A stretch of DNA of 64,000 bases, taken from Ruegeria profundi (GTDB taxonomy: Bacteria > Pseudomonadota > Alphaproteobacteria > Rhodobacterales > Rhodobacteraceae). Below the pieces are notes generated by a model that saw only the letters and a program-made list of their open reading frames with translations, had not been told where the DNA came from and did no database searches. Position 1 is the stretch's first letter, and each line of letters opens with the position of its first letter. Location: the NCBI RefSeq assembly GCF_001507545.1, contig NZ_LQBP01000004.1, positions 124,001 to 188,000 on the forward strand, in the 5' to 3' direction. Below, piece after piece: positions 48,658-56,682 of the stretch. The position numbers and the translations under genes were made by a program.

Positions 48658-50052
48658 TCATGAGCCAGGCGCGCTCCCTTGCCCCATTTTCCGCAAACCG
48701 TCAACAATCTGAGCCAGCGCCATGCTCAGTGAACCCTTGGCCAACACCGTGTCGCCTGCGCGGACCAGCTCCGGCAGATGCTCAGCCATTTCGGCGCTGG
48801 TTTCACACCACCGCCCACGCTTGTCTTTGGGCAGCGCATCATGCAGCGCCTTCATCAGCGGACCAATACTATGGACTTGATCCACCCGCGCCATCGCGCC
48901 AACGCCTGCCAACCCGGCATGCATGGCGACTTCCTGTCCGCCCAATTCCTTCATATCCCCCAGAAACGCAATCCTGCGCGCGGCTTTCGACGCTGCGAGA
49001 ACATCCAGCGCCGCCTCCATCGAGGTGGGGTTGGCATTATAACTGTCATCCAGCAGCTCGATCTGACCACCTGAAGCCAAGGGTAAGATTTCGCGCACGC
49101 CCCTCCCCTTGACCGGCGACCATTGCTTCAGGCCAGCGATTGCGTCGTCAAGATCAACGCCCATCTCAACGCAGGCCGCAAGAGCACCCAGAGCGTTCAT
49201 AGCGAAATGAGCGCCCGCAGACTGCACATCGTATGTAAAGGTCTGGGTTTCCAGTGTTGCATCGGCGCGGACCGAGCCGTTTACTTGTGCAACGCCGGTC
49301 AGGACGTAATCCGCGGCCTTGCGGCCAAAATCGACGATCTTTGCACCCTGATCCCGCGCGGTCTGGCGCAGAATGTTTGCATATTCGATATCGGCATTCA
49401 CGATGGCCACACCGCCGGGTTCAAGCCCTTCGAAAATCGCGGCTTTTTCATGAGCGATGCCTGCAACTGAATCAAAAGCCTCCAGATGCACCGCCGCCAC
49501 GGTCGTGACCAATGCCACATGCGGCCGGGCCTGACGGGCCAAGGGCGCAATCTCTCCGGGGTGGTTCATTCCGATCTCGATCACGGCGAATTCGGTATCG
49601 CGCGGCATCCGCGCCAACGTCAAAGGTACACCCCAATGGTTGTTGTAGCTGGCGACACTGGCATGAGTTTTTCCCTGCGTTTCAAAGATGGTGGCCAGCA
49701 TTTCCTTGGTCGACGTCTTTCCCACGCTACCGGTGACACCCACCACACGCGCCCCGGTGCGGGCGCGCCCGGCCTTGCCCAGCGCCTCTAGCCCGGCCTG
49801 GACATCCGCGACAACAAGCAACGGTGCATCTTCGGAAACGCCATCAGGGATGCGCGACACCAGCGCGGCACCAGCGCCCTTTTCCAAGGCCTGCGCTACA
49901 AAATCATGCCCGTCACGCGCGGCTTTCAGCGCTACAAACAGGTCGCCGGGTTGGAGGGTTCTCGTGTCGATCGACACGCCATTCACGTCCCAGTCGGTTG
50001 TTGAATGCCCGCCGGTGGCTTCGGCAGCCTCGGCTGCGGTCCACAGCGTCAT
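48658..50052 (-). CDS. murF: UDP-MurNAc-tripeptide--D-Ala-D-Ala ligase
   Basis: Adds D-Ala-D-Ala to the tripeptide; 464 residues. The ATP loop is VTGSVGKTSTKEMLATIFE near 105, followed by NNHWGVPLTLARMPRDTEF and VIEIGMNHPGEIAPLARQ. The C-terminus has LLDDSYNANPTSMEAALDVL and AFLGDMKELG. The start overlaps the murE stop by four bases (ATGA). Confidence 0.97.
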   Translation of the reverse strand: MTLWTAAEAAEATGGHSTTDWDVNGVSIDTRTLQPGDLFVALKAARDGHDFVAQALEKGAGAALVSRIPDGVSEDAPLLVVADVQAGLEALGKAGRARTGARVVGVTGSVGKTSTKEMLATIFETQGKTHASVASYNNHWGVPLTLARMPRDTEFAVIEIGMNHPGEIAPLARQARPHVALVTTVAAVHLEAFDSVAGIAHEKAAIFEGLEPGGVAIVNADIEYANILRQTARDQGAKIVDFGRKAADYVLTGVAQVNGSVRADATLETQTFTYDVQSAGAHFAMNALGALAACVEMGVDLDDAIAGLKQWSPVKGRGVREILPLASGGQIELLDDSYNANPTSMEAALDVLAASKAARRIAFLGDMKELGGQEVAMHAGLAGVGAMARVDQVHSIGPLMKALHDALPKDKRGRWCETSAEMAEHLPELVRAGDTVLAKGSLSMALAQIVDGLRKMGQGSAPGS

Positions 50053-51530
50053 GCCACCCTCCCATCCAGCGCGGCCACGCTGATGCTGGCTTGTTCCACG
50101 TCGTCAAACGGCAAGACCTGATCGCCGACAATCTGGCCAGTTTCGTGCCCCTTCCCTGCAATCAGCAGCGCGTCACCGGGTTGGAGCGCATCAACGCCGC
50201 GCAGGATGGCCTCGGCGCGGTCACCCACTTCGGTGGCGTCGGGTGCGCCCAAAAGGACAGCGGCGCGGATGGTCGCCGGATCTTCGCTGCGAGGGTTGTC
50301 GTCAGTGACAAACACAACATCTGCGTGATCAGCGGCAGCTTTGCCCATGAGCGGACGTTTGGTTGCATCGCGATCCCCGCCAGCACCGACAATCGCGATC
50401 AGGCGCCCCATGACATGCGGTCGCATCGCCTTGAGCGCCGTCGCTACAGCATCTGGCGTATGGGCATAGTCGACAAAAACCGTTGCTCCGTTTTGGCGTG
50501 TGGCAGCCAGTTGCATCCGGCCCCGGACAGTCGTCAGATGCGGCAAGGTTTCGAACACGCGCTCGGGGTCGTCACCCGCCGCGATGACCAGACCGCAGGC
50601 CAGCAGAATATTTTCGGCCTGGAACCCGCCGATCAGATTCAGGCGCGCTTGGAGCACTTTGCCTTGCCAGGAAAAGCGCAAATCCTGCCCGGTCGCATCA
50701 AAACGCTGGCCCATCAAGCACAAATCGGCATCGCCCGACCCAATCGTTAGAACCGATTGCCCGCGCGCCTCGGCGATTTTGCGGACGTCTGCGCCTTTGG
50801 GGTCGCTCATGTTGATCACAACGGTGCCGTCCTGCGGCAGAACACGGTCGAACAGTCCGGCTTTGGCGGCAAAATACGCCTCGAAAGTTTCGTGGTAATC
50901 CAGATGGTCCTGCGAAAAGTTCGAAAATCCTGCGGCGGTCAGGTGCACACCGTCCAAACGGCGTTGTTCGAGCCCGTGCGAGGACGCCTCCATCGCGGCA
51001 TGAGTCACACCGTTTTCAGCAGCTTCGGCAAGGCAGCGGTGCAACGTAATGGGTTCCGGCGTGGTATGCGCCAGCGGGGTTGTCCATGCCCCTTCGACAC
51101 CCGTGGTCCCAAGGTTGACGGCCGAATGTCCAAGCTCGGTCCAGATTTGGCGGACAAAGGTGGCGACCGAGGTCTTCCCATTGGTTCCTGTAACAGCAAC
51201 GATGGTCTCAGGCTGCACGCCGAACCACAGGGCGGCGCACCCGGCCAGTGCCTGACGCGGGTCTTCAGCCAAGATCAGCGCGGCGTGCGACGCGGCCAGC
51301 TCCTCAGCGGCGATTTCAGCACCCTTGGCGTCTGTCAGGATCGCCGCAGCCCCCATTCGCAAAGCGTATTGGATGAACTCTCCACCATGCACGCGGGTAC
51401 CGGGCAAAGCGGCGAAAAGAAAGCCGTCCTTTACCTCGCGGCTATCAACGGCAAGGCCAGTGATGTCGGGATTTGCACCACCTCGCGCGGTCAGGGCCAA
51501 TTGGCTGAGTGTTTTTGTTCTTGTGCCCAT
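50049..51530 (-). CDS. murE: UDP-MurNAc-L-Ala-D-Glu--meso-diaminopimelate ligase
   Basis: Adds the third residue of the stem peptide; 493 residues. The ATP loop is VTGTNGKTSVATFVRQIWTE. The specificity motif DNPRSEDPATI marks a meso-diaminopimelate ligase rather than a lysine-adding one, so the wall is of the standard Gram-negative type. Other marks are NFSQDHLDYHETFEAYFAAK and VDYAHTPDAVATALKAMRP. Its start lies 21 bases after the ftsI stop, and it is coupled to murF by an overlap. Confidence 0.97.
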   Translation of the reverse strand: MGTRTKTLSQLALTARGGANPDITGLAVDSREVKDGFLFAALPGTRVHGGEFIQYALRMGAAAILTDAKGAEIAAEELAASHAALILAEDPRQALAGCAALWFGVQPETIVAVTGTNGKTSVATFVRQIWTELGHSAVNLGTTGVEGAWTTPLAHTTPEPITLHRCLAEAAENGVTHAAMEASSHGLEQRRLDGVHLTAAGFSNFSQDHLDYHETFEAYFAAKAGLFDRVLPQDGTVVINMSDPKGADVRKIAEARGQSVLTIGSGDADLCLMGQRFDATGQDLRFSWQGKVLQARLNLIGGFQAENILLACGLVIAAGDDPERVFETLPHLTTVRGRMQLAATRQNGATVFVDYAHTPDAVATALKAMRPHVMGRLIAIVGAGGDRDATKRPLMGKAAADHADVVFVTDDNPRSEDPATIRAAVLLGAPDATEVGDRAEAILRGVDALQPGDALLIAGKGHETGQIVGDQVLPFDDVEQASISVAALDGRVA

Positions 51531-51551
51531 GCCCCACCTCTACCGCACAGC

Positions 51552-53339
51552 CTAATTCGAGGTCAGGGTTATAGCAGCGCTCGCCTCAGGCTCAAGCCGG
51601 GGACGCAGGCCCAGTAATGGTGCAATGCGTCCAATCAACTCGGCGGCAACGGGAACCGCGGTCCAACCCGCCGTCCGACGCTTTTCACCATAGGCAACGA
51701 TGGACGGTTCATCCAAGGTCACGATCAGCACATATTTGGGATCGTACGCGGGGAAGAAGGTCGCAAAAGTGGCAATCACCTTGTCATCGTAATAGCCACC
51801 GCGCGGTTTGGGCTTGTCCGCCGTGCCTGTTTTGCCGGCCACATCATATCCGGCAACATCGCCAAAGCTTGCAGTTCCATCCATCACCACACGGCGCAGC
51901 ATATTCTGCGCTTGTTTGGCCGCGTTCTCTGACATGACGCGCGGGCCATATTGCGGCCCGTTCTTGCGCAGGATGGTCGGGCTGACATAGTGACCGCCAT
52001 TGGCAATCGCCGCATACCCCGCAGCCAGATGCATCGGGCTGGTCGAAAGACCGTGGCCATAGGAAATGGTTACAGTGCTCAGCTCGCCCCATTTCTTGGG
52101 CTTCAGCGGTTCGCCCCCGGCTGCCTCGACGATTTCAAACGGGGTGGGTTCGAACATACCCAGCGCCTCAAGGAAATCCTGCTGGCGTTTTGCACCAATC
52201 TGCAAGGCCAGCCGCCCGGTCCCCCGGTTCGAGCTGTGGACGATCACGTCCGCCACGCTGATCTTGCCGTAATTCTTGCCGTTGAATTCACCGATCGGGA
52301 AACGCCCGATCCGCATCGGACCCGAGGTATCGATGATCGTTTCGGAATTCACCAAGCCCAACTGCACCGCCTGAGCGGCCGTGAAAATCTTGAAAACCGA
52401 CCCCAGCTCGTAAACGCCCTGCACATAGCGGTTGAACAGCGGACTGTCCGACGGGTCAAAGCCCGATGTAGGCGGACGTGGGCGGTCGTTCGGGTCGAAA
52501 GACGGTAGCGAAGCAGCCGAGACGACCTCACCCGTATGTGCGTTCATCAACACGGCGGACGCGCCCTTGGCATTCATGATCTTCATGCCGCCGTAAAGCA
52601 CCTGCTCGACCGCAGCCTGAACGGTCAAATCCAGCGACAGCTGCAGAGGCTTGTTGCCGTTGGCCGGGTCACGCAGATAGTCGTCGAATTGCTTTTCAAC
52701 GCCCGCGACACCAATCACCTCAGCGGCGCTTACGCCCTCGCGGCCAAAGCTGGACCCACCCAGAATATGGGCGGCAAGTTTACCGTTCGGATACAGCCTC
52801 ATCTCACGGGGACCAAACAGAATGCCGGGATCGCCGATGTCGTGAACGGCCTGCTTCTGTTCGGGCGAGATACGTTTCTTGATCCAAAGGAACTTGCGGT
52901 TGCCGGTGAAGTCTGTGATCAGGCGTTCTTTTTCAAGATCAGGGAAAATCGCAACCAGTTGATCAGCGGCGGCCTCGGGGTCGATCATCAAAGGCGGCTG
53001 CGCATAGACCGAGTAGGTATCCAGATTAGTCGCCAGAATACGGCCTTCGCGATCGACGATATTTGCGCGCTGCATGGCAATCGCGGCACCGGGGGCACTG
53101 GCCAGCGGCTCTTGCGCCTCGGACGTGGCGAGCATACCCATGCGGACGCCAACGACCGAGAACGCACAGAAAAAGAAAAGACCCAAGACCAAAAGACGCC
53201 CTTCAGCGCGGGCGCGGGCACGGTCCTTCATATCCTCATGACGCTGACGGATGTTTTCTCGTTCAATTGCCTTGGGGTTTTCACCCCGGGCACGAGCATC
53301 AAGGATACGGGCCAGAGGGCGCAGAGGCGTGCGGGTCAT
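51552..53339 (-). CDS. ftsI: Septal peptidoglycan transpeptidase FtsI (PBP3)
   Basis: Class B penicillin-binding protein that cross-links septal peptidoglycan; 595 residues. A basic cytoplasmic N-terminus precedes one membrane helix (LLVLGLFFFCAFSVVGVRMG, about 47-66). The transpeptidase triad is intact: SVFK in ELGSVFKIFTAAQA, SSN in VIVHSSNRGTGRLAL and KTG in DVAGKTGTADKPKP. The pedestal domain shows REGRILATNLDTYSVYAQ. The ATG overlaps the ftsL stop by four bases. Confidence 0.97.
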   Translation of the reverse strand: MTRTPLRPLARILDARARGENPKAIERENIRQRHEDMKDRARARAEGRLLVLGLFFFCAFSVVGVRMGMLATSEAQEPLASAPGAAIAMQRANIVDREGRILATNLDTYSVYAQPPLMIDPEAAADQLVAIFPDLEKERLITDFTGNRKFLWIKKRISPEQKQAVHDIGDPGILFGPREMRLYPNGKLAAHILGGSSFGREGVSAAEVIGVAGVEKQFDDYLRDPANGNKPLQLSLDLTVQAAVEQVLYGGMKIMNAKGASAVLMNAHTGEVVSAASLPSFDPNDRPRPPTSGFDPSDSPLFNRYVQGVYELGSVFKIFTAAQAVQLGLVNSETIIDTSGPMRIGRFPIGEFNGKNYGKISVADVIVHSSNRGTGRLALQIGAKRQQDFLEALGMFEPTPFEIVEAAGGEPLKPKKWGELSTVTISYGHGLSTSPMHLAAGYAAIANGGHYVSPTILRKNGPQYGPRVMSENAAKQAQNMLRRVVMDGTASFGDVAGYDVAGKTGTADKPKPRGGYYDDKVIATFATFFPAYDPKYVLIVTLDEPSIVAYGEKRRTAGWTAVPVAAELIGRIAPLLGLRPRLEPEASAAITLTSN

Positions 53340-53704
53340 GGGATTTGCACCTCACCCAACGCCTGAGTATTTGTAATGGCCTGTAATTCGATCGGATCAA
53401 CGATGGGCAGGTCCGGATCCTCGGCATAGGCAATCTGATCAGCCCTGCCGAATTGTTCAGCTCGCAGCGGCAACAGGCCCAAACGTTCAAAGTTCAGATC
53501 GGCCAGTTCGCGCAGCCGGTCGGGGCGGTTGAGATAGGCCCATTCCGCGTTCAATACAGCCAAACGCACCTGCGCGATCCCGATCTCGCGCTGCAACTTC
53601 TGCGTTTCCTTCACCACCTGTTGAGTGCGGAAGTTTTCCTGATATGCCCAAAGCGCCAGCCCAAATACGGACAAGGCAGTCAACACATACAAAACACTCT
53701 TCAT
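53336..53704 (-). CDS. ftsL: Cell division protein FtsL
   Basis: Small bitopic division protein, 122 residues. It has one N-terminal membrane helix ([20 protein letters not shown]) and a periplasmic coiled coil starting [20 protein letters not shown]. It overlaps rsmH upstream and ftsI downstream by four bases each. FtsL sequences are poorly conserved; the call rests on position, size and topology, which all agree. Confidence 0.9.
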   Translation of the reverse strand: MKSVLYVLTALSVFGLALWAYQENFRTQQVVKETQKLQREIGIAQVRLAVLNAEWAYLNRPDRLRELADLNFERLGLLPLRAEQFGRADQIAYAEDPDLPIVDPIELQAITNTQALGEVQIP

Positions 53705-54693
53705 TTCATCCTTCCCCCGAGTTGCGGCATCCCAATTGCGCGGGCCTCAATTTCCCCCGCTGGAGCATCTGTCCGCACCGCGACACGCAGTTTGGCCGAG
53801 CGCGCACGCGGATTTTCCTGCAATTCCTGCGCATCCGGTCCAATGGCCTTGCGTGTTTTGAGCGTGAATTGCGGCTGCTCCTGTTCCACCTCTGGCGCAT
53901 AGCGGTTGGCACGCCCCGTCTTGCCCGCACGTGACTGAAAGAACCGTTTGACCATCCGGTCCTCAATCGAATGAAAAGTTACAACAGCCAACTGCCCACC
54001 GGGCTTCAATGCCCGTTCGGCGGCCATAAGGCCCTGAAACAACTCTTCATATTCTGCGTTTACTGCGATCCGAAGCCCCTGAAAGCTGCGCGTCGCTGGG
54101 TGTGACTGGCCCGGTTTCGAGCGTGGTAGGCAAGATTCGATGATTTCAGCTAAACGCAGAGTCGTGGTGATCGGCTCCTGTGCCCGCGCCTTCACTATGG
54201 CCTTCGCGATCCGGCGACTCGCGCGCTCCTCACCGTAGTGGAAAAGAATATCAGCCAACTGCGCCTCGGTCGCAGTGTTGACAAGATCAGCGGCGCTTTC
54301 ACCTTCCTGGCTCATCCGCATATCCAGCGGACCGTCTTTCATGAAAGAAAACCCGCGCTCGGCTTGATCCAACTGCATGGAGGACACGCCAAGGTCCAAC
54401 ACCACCCCGTCCAGGTCCAAAGCGTATTCATCCATCCGCGAAAAAACGCCTTGTTGCATCACCAGCCGGTCGCCATAGGCAGACGCCCACGTTGCAGCCA
54501 TTTCAAACGCCAAAGGATCACGATCAACGGCGATAACCTTGTCAGCCCCAGCGTCCAGCAGGCCGCGTGTGTACCCGCCCGCACCAAAAGTGCCGTCCAG
54601 CCAAACTCCCGACACCGGCGCAACAGCGGCCAGCAAAGGGCGCAGCAGAACAGGGATGTGAGGTTTTTCAGAAGGTGTTTCAGCGCCGGCCAT
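53701..54693 (-). CDS. rsmH: 16S rRNA (cytosine(1402)-N(4))-methyltransferase
   Basis: SAM-dependent methyltransferase (MraW) for C1402 of 16S rRNA; 330 residues. The SAM loop is [20 protein letters not shown] near 32, followed by [20 protein letters not shown] and [15 protein letters not shown] text ([10 protein letters not shown]). [15 protein letters not shown] and [16 protein letters not shown] are typical of the C-terminal half. The ATG at 54693 is chosen, with AGGGAGG nine bases before it; an in-frame ATG at 54717 lies inside mraZ. Confidence 0.95.
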   Translation of the reverse strand: MAGAETPSEKPHIPVLLRPLLAAVAPVSGVWLDGTFGAGGYTRGLLDAGADKVIAVDRDPLAFEMAATWASAYGDRLVMQQGVFSRMDEYALDLDGVVLDLGVSSMQLDQAERGFSFMKDGPLDMRMSQEGESAADLVNTATEAQLADILFHYGEERASRRIAKAIVKARAQEPITTTLRLAEIIESCLPRSKPGQSHPATRSFQGLRIAVNAEYEELFQGLMAAERALKPGGQLAVVTFHSIEDRMVKRFFQSRAGKTGRANRYAPEVEQEQPQFTLKTRKAIGPDAQELQENPRARSAKLRVAVRTDAPAGEIEARAIGMPQLGGRMK

Positions 54694-54697
54694 GCCG

Positions 54698-55201
54698 CTA
54701 CGCCTCCCTGACGCCATCTAGGAATTCGAGGGGGTCAAAGTCCTCAGGCTGTTCATCCAGCCATTCCTCGGCTGCGGCAAGCTCTTCCGACTCGTAAGTC
54801 TCAGGCTTCCAAATCTGAAACGTGTCACCAGCAGCAATAAAAAATGCCTCGCCCTTTAGCCCGATCTTAGTCCGCAGCTTGGCCGGTAGAACAAGACGCC
54901 CTGTCTCGTCGACTGTGGTGGGAAAAGACTGCCCGTGAAACATGCGCTGCAGCATTTTTCGTTGCATCGAGCCGCGCGGCAGGGCGTCAATCTTCTCATC
55001 GACCTCGTCAATCGCCTGCATGGTATAGCATTCAAGGAATTTTCGCCGGTGGTCGCCATAGACGATCACAAGCTCTGGATTGTCGCCGGGCTGCCAGTTC
55101 GGGTCTGAAGATTCAAGCACACGGCGAAAAGAGGCCGGGATCGAGACCCTGCCCTTCGCATCCACCTTGTGGTGGCTTTCACCTCTGAACCTGCGCGCCA
55201 A
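54698..55201 (-). CDS. mraZ: Transcriptional regulator MraZ
   Basis: First gene of the division cluster; a 167-residue AbrB-fold repressor of the cluster. Two SpoVT-AbrB-like repeats are present: [20 protein letters not shown] near 8-27 and [20 protein letters not shown] near 93-112. The only reasonable start is a TTG at 55201 (MARRFRG), with AAGGGAC upstream; there is no in-frame ATG near. The C-terminus is acidic ([17 protein letters not shown]). Arrays of TGGG boxes upstream are its likely target, giving autoregulation. Confidence 0.95.
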   Translation of the reverse strand: MARRFRGESHHKVDAKGRVSIPASFRRVLESSDPNWQPGDNPELVIVYGDHRRKFLECYTMQAIDEVDEKIDALPRGSMQRKMLQRMFHGQSFPTTVDETGRLVLPAKLRTKIGLKGEAFFIAAGDTFQIWKPETYESEELAAAEEWLDEQPEDFDPLEFLDGVREA

Positions 55202-55253
55202 GACGACTGTCCCTTTCGCTTGCGCCCCACCAAATCTTCACGTCCCCCGGATG

Positions 55254-55294
55254 AAAAACGGCGGGTTGATCTGCTGCCACTGATCAACCCGCCG
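55254..55294 (-). terminator. Intrinsic terminator/attenuator in the mraZ leader
   Basis: On the minus strand CGGCGGGTTGATC (55282-55294) pairs perfectly for 13 bp with GATCAACCCGCCG (55259-55271) across a 10-base loop, followed at once by TTTTT (55254-55258). It is the strongest hairpin near the operon start and lies 53 bases upstream of the mraZ TTG. The operon must be read through it or started after it. Confidence 0.9.
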
Positions 55295-55580
55295 CATTAA
55301 CCCGCTGTGCGGGATGTCCAGCTGCGCGCGCCACCTGGGGGGATGTCTGCTCGCCCGCGCGCCGGATCTCTGAGTGATGAAAGCGAGATGCCTGTATGAA
55401 ACCTGTTTTTTTGGTTCGGGGTCGTTTGGCGCCCCATGTGCCTCGTCCTCATCTTATGATTAAGGGATGACATGGGAATTCATGGAAATCAACAAAAACT
55501 TTTGCCAATACCTGCATGCGTTGCAACATAACTGAAGCTGACCCAAATGAAAACTAGCCAAGTTAGACTACATTTGGTTA
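55254..55580 (-). ncRNA. upsM: mraZ leader RNA, UpsM-like small RNA
   Basis: Transcripts starting upstream of mraZ would run about 300 bases and then meet a strong terminator 53 bases before the mraZ start. In Rhodobacter sphaeroides the small RNA UpsM is exactly such a product: the 5' leader of the dcw operon, ended by premature termination. I see the leader, the terminator and the same gene context (mraZ downstream; DUF1127 and anti-SD RNAs divergent). The 5' end is a guess: TATAAA on the minus strand (55582-55587) is the best -10-like hexamer and lacks a good -35. I did not align it with UpsM. Confidence 0.6.
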
Positions 55581-55624
55581 GTTTATACTTAACATACACA
55601 ACTGGTAGCGAAATTGCACCCTTA

Positions 55625-55679
55625 CCCTACATTTCCCACAATTTCCCACTTTTTTAAAAAGATCATGAGAATCTCCCAC
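55625..55679 (-). promoter_or_regulatory. MraZ box array (proximal)
   Basis: Read on the minus strand, GTGGG occurs at 55675-55679, 55645-55649 and 55635-55639, and a variant TAGGG at 55625-55629. All four are in one 10-bp register (spacings 30, 10, 10). The core reads GTGGGAAATTGTGGG. Tandem TGGG repeats at 10-bp spacing are the operator known for MraZ in other bacteria, and the gene downstream is mraZ. Confidence 0.75.
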
Positions 55680-55767
55680 TCAAGTGTTCAAAACTGTCCT
55701 TAAATGCGTCGAATCACCCCCAGGCCAAAGCGCGCAGACAGCAAAACCACCGGATATTCACGACACG

Positions 55768-55782
55768 CCCATAATTTCCCAT
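55768..55782 (-). promoter_or_regulatory. MraZ box pair (distal)
   Basis: On the minus strand ATGGGAAATTATGGG gives two TGGG boxes 10 bp apart (55778-55782 and 55768-55772). The 15-mer differs from the proximal GTGGGAAATTGTGGG only at the first base of each box. It lies about 90 bp further from mraZ and closer to the DUF1127 gene, so it might serve an upstream promoter or looping. Confidence 0.5.
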
Positions 55783-56108
55783 GCAGGCAGTTACCCGACA
55801 TCGGTACGAAATCTCGCGTTTCACCGGATTCTCAATTTGCCCAAATTTCAAAGCAACGCGCGTAAAGAAAAAGCAATCTTTAACTCCCCGGTTGCCGCAG
55901 GCGTTTGCGTTAACTGCATGGATTGACCTAAAACCTATATTTTAAAGGCACTTATGTCCATTTTCGACCAACGCGTTGATATCTATGCATTTGCTGCATA
56001 GCAGCATTGACCATGTAGGCTGTTGTGCAAGCGCAGCATTCCCTTATCTTCAGTCTCAAGCAAACGCCGGAACACATCGGCAAGAACGAAACTTATCGGG
56101 TAACGCAG

Positions 56109-56333
56109 ATGGCAGCAGCAACACATCAAACCGTACTTAAAGGCGCACCGGCGACTGGCTTGTCGTCACTGATCGACGTCGCGAAAGCCCGCTTCCTCCG
56201 GTACCGCATCTACCGTCAAACAGTTAACGAACTGTCCGTATTGTCGAACCGCGAGCTGGCCGATCTTGGTCTGCACCGTTCGATGATCCGTCGGATGGCA
56301 ATGCAGGCGGCAGAAGACTACGTCGCGTCCTAG
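56109..56333 (+). CDS. ccaF1: Small DUF1127 protein, CcaF1-like
   Basis: A 74-residue basic protein with a C-terminal DUF1127 motif: RYRIYRQTVNELSVLSNREL then ADLGLHRSMIRRMA. The N-terminal 30 residues are less constrained. In Rhodobacter sphaeroides the gene at this position, upstream of the CcsR RNAs, encodes CcaF1, a DUF1127 RNA-binding protein involved in maturation of these RNAs. The start is the ATG at 56109 (MAAATHQTVL); a longer frame to 56025 reads as leader. The ribosome binding site is poor. The stop is followed within 25 bases by the first hairpin of the RNA array. Confidence 0.9.
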   Translation: MAAATHQTVLKGAPATGLSSLIDVAKARFLRYRIYRQTVNELSVLSNRELADLGLHRSMIRRMAMQAAEDYVAS

Positions 56334-56355
56334 GCGCGCACTCACATACCGAGAT

Positions 56356-56425
56356 CAGGTCCTTCTCCTCCCTTTTGGACCTGTATTTCAGCGGCGATAT
56401 CTCTCCTCCTCCCTGATATCGCCGC
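56356..56425 (+). ncRNA. ccsR1: CcsR-type (cuckoo) small RNA, unit 1
   Basis: Two adjacent hairpins. H1 is CAGGTCC/GGACCTG (56356-56383) with the loop TTCTCCTCCCTTTT. H2 is an 11-bp stem GCGGCGATATC/GATATCGCCGC (56391-56425) with the loop TCTCCTCCTCCCT. Both loops present a C(U)CCUCCC sequence complementary to the Shine-Dalgarno element. The boundaries given are those of the hairpins; mature ends are unknown. The RNA is probably released from the ccaF1 transcript by cleavage. Confidence 0.85.
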
Positions 56426-56457
56426 AATTATACCGGCCCAGGATGCCGGACACTGAC

Positions 56458-56533
56458 ACACCGGGTACTCCTCCTCCCTTTCCCGGTGTTGAAAGAGCGC
56501 GGCGACGTCTTCCTCCTCCCTGACGTCGCCGCG
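56458..56533 (+). ncRNA. ccsR2: CcsR-type (cuckoo) small RNA, unit 2
   Basis: H3 is ACACCGGG/CCCGGTGT (56458-56489) with a loop containing CTCCTCCTCCC. H4 is a 12-bp stem CGCGGCGACGTC/GACGTCGCCGCG (56498-56533) with the loop TTCCTCCTCCCT. The linker from unit 1 (56426-56457) starts AU-rich (AATTATA) and carries a small CCGGC/GCCGG hairpin, a plausible processing region. Confidence 0.85.
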
Positions 56534-56570
56534 TCCTTACAGATACCGGGATCAGACCCGGGTTCAGATG

Positions 56571-56646
56571 CATCGGGGCGTTTCTCCTCCCTGCCCTGAT
56601 GTTCAAAGCGCGCGGTGACGTCCTCCTCCTCCCTGACGTCACCGCG
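56571..56646 (+). ncRNA. ccsR3: CcsR-type (cuckoo) small RNA, unit 3
   Basis: H5 is CATCGGGGC/GCCCTGATG (56571-56601; one G-U pair) with a loop containing CTCCTCCC. H6 is a 12-bp stem CGCGGTGACGTC/GACGTCACCGCG (56611-56646) with the loop CTCCTCCTCCCT. Compared with H4, one pair has changed from C-G to U-A on both sides, a compensatory change. The linker before it (56534-56570) has a CCGGG/CCCGG mini-hairpin. Confidence 0.85.
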
Positions 56647-56682
56647 TCTTTTTATATACCGGGTCAAACCCGGGTTCAGATG

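Larger units (their letters stand above)
55202..56108. other. Long divergent regulatory region between mraZ and the DUF1127 gene
   Basis: These 907 bases hold no convincing protein gene. The mraZ side carries the leader RNA and terminator (55254-55580) and TGGG box clusters (55625-55679 and 55768-55782). The right end must hold the DUF1127/RNA promoter. The only open frame of note (55684-55926, GTG start) has no recognisable content. The region is clearly AT-richer than neighbouring genes. Confidence 0.7.

Noticed and set aside
55684..55926. 80-codon plus-strand frame upstream of ccaF1
   Set aside because: GTG start without ribosome binding site, no recognisable sequence, and it covers the MraZ boxes in an AT-rich control region.
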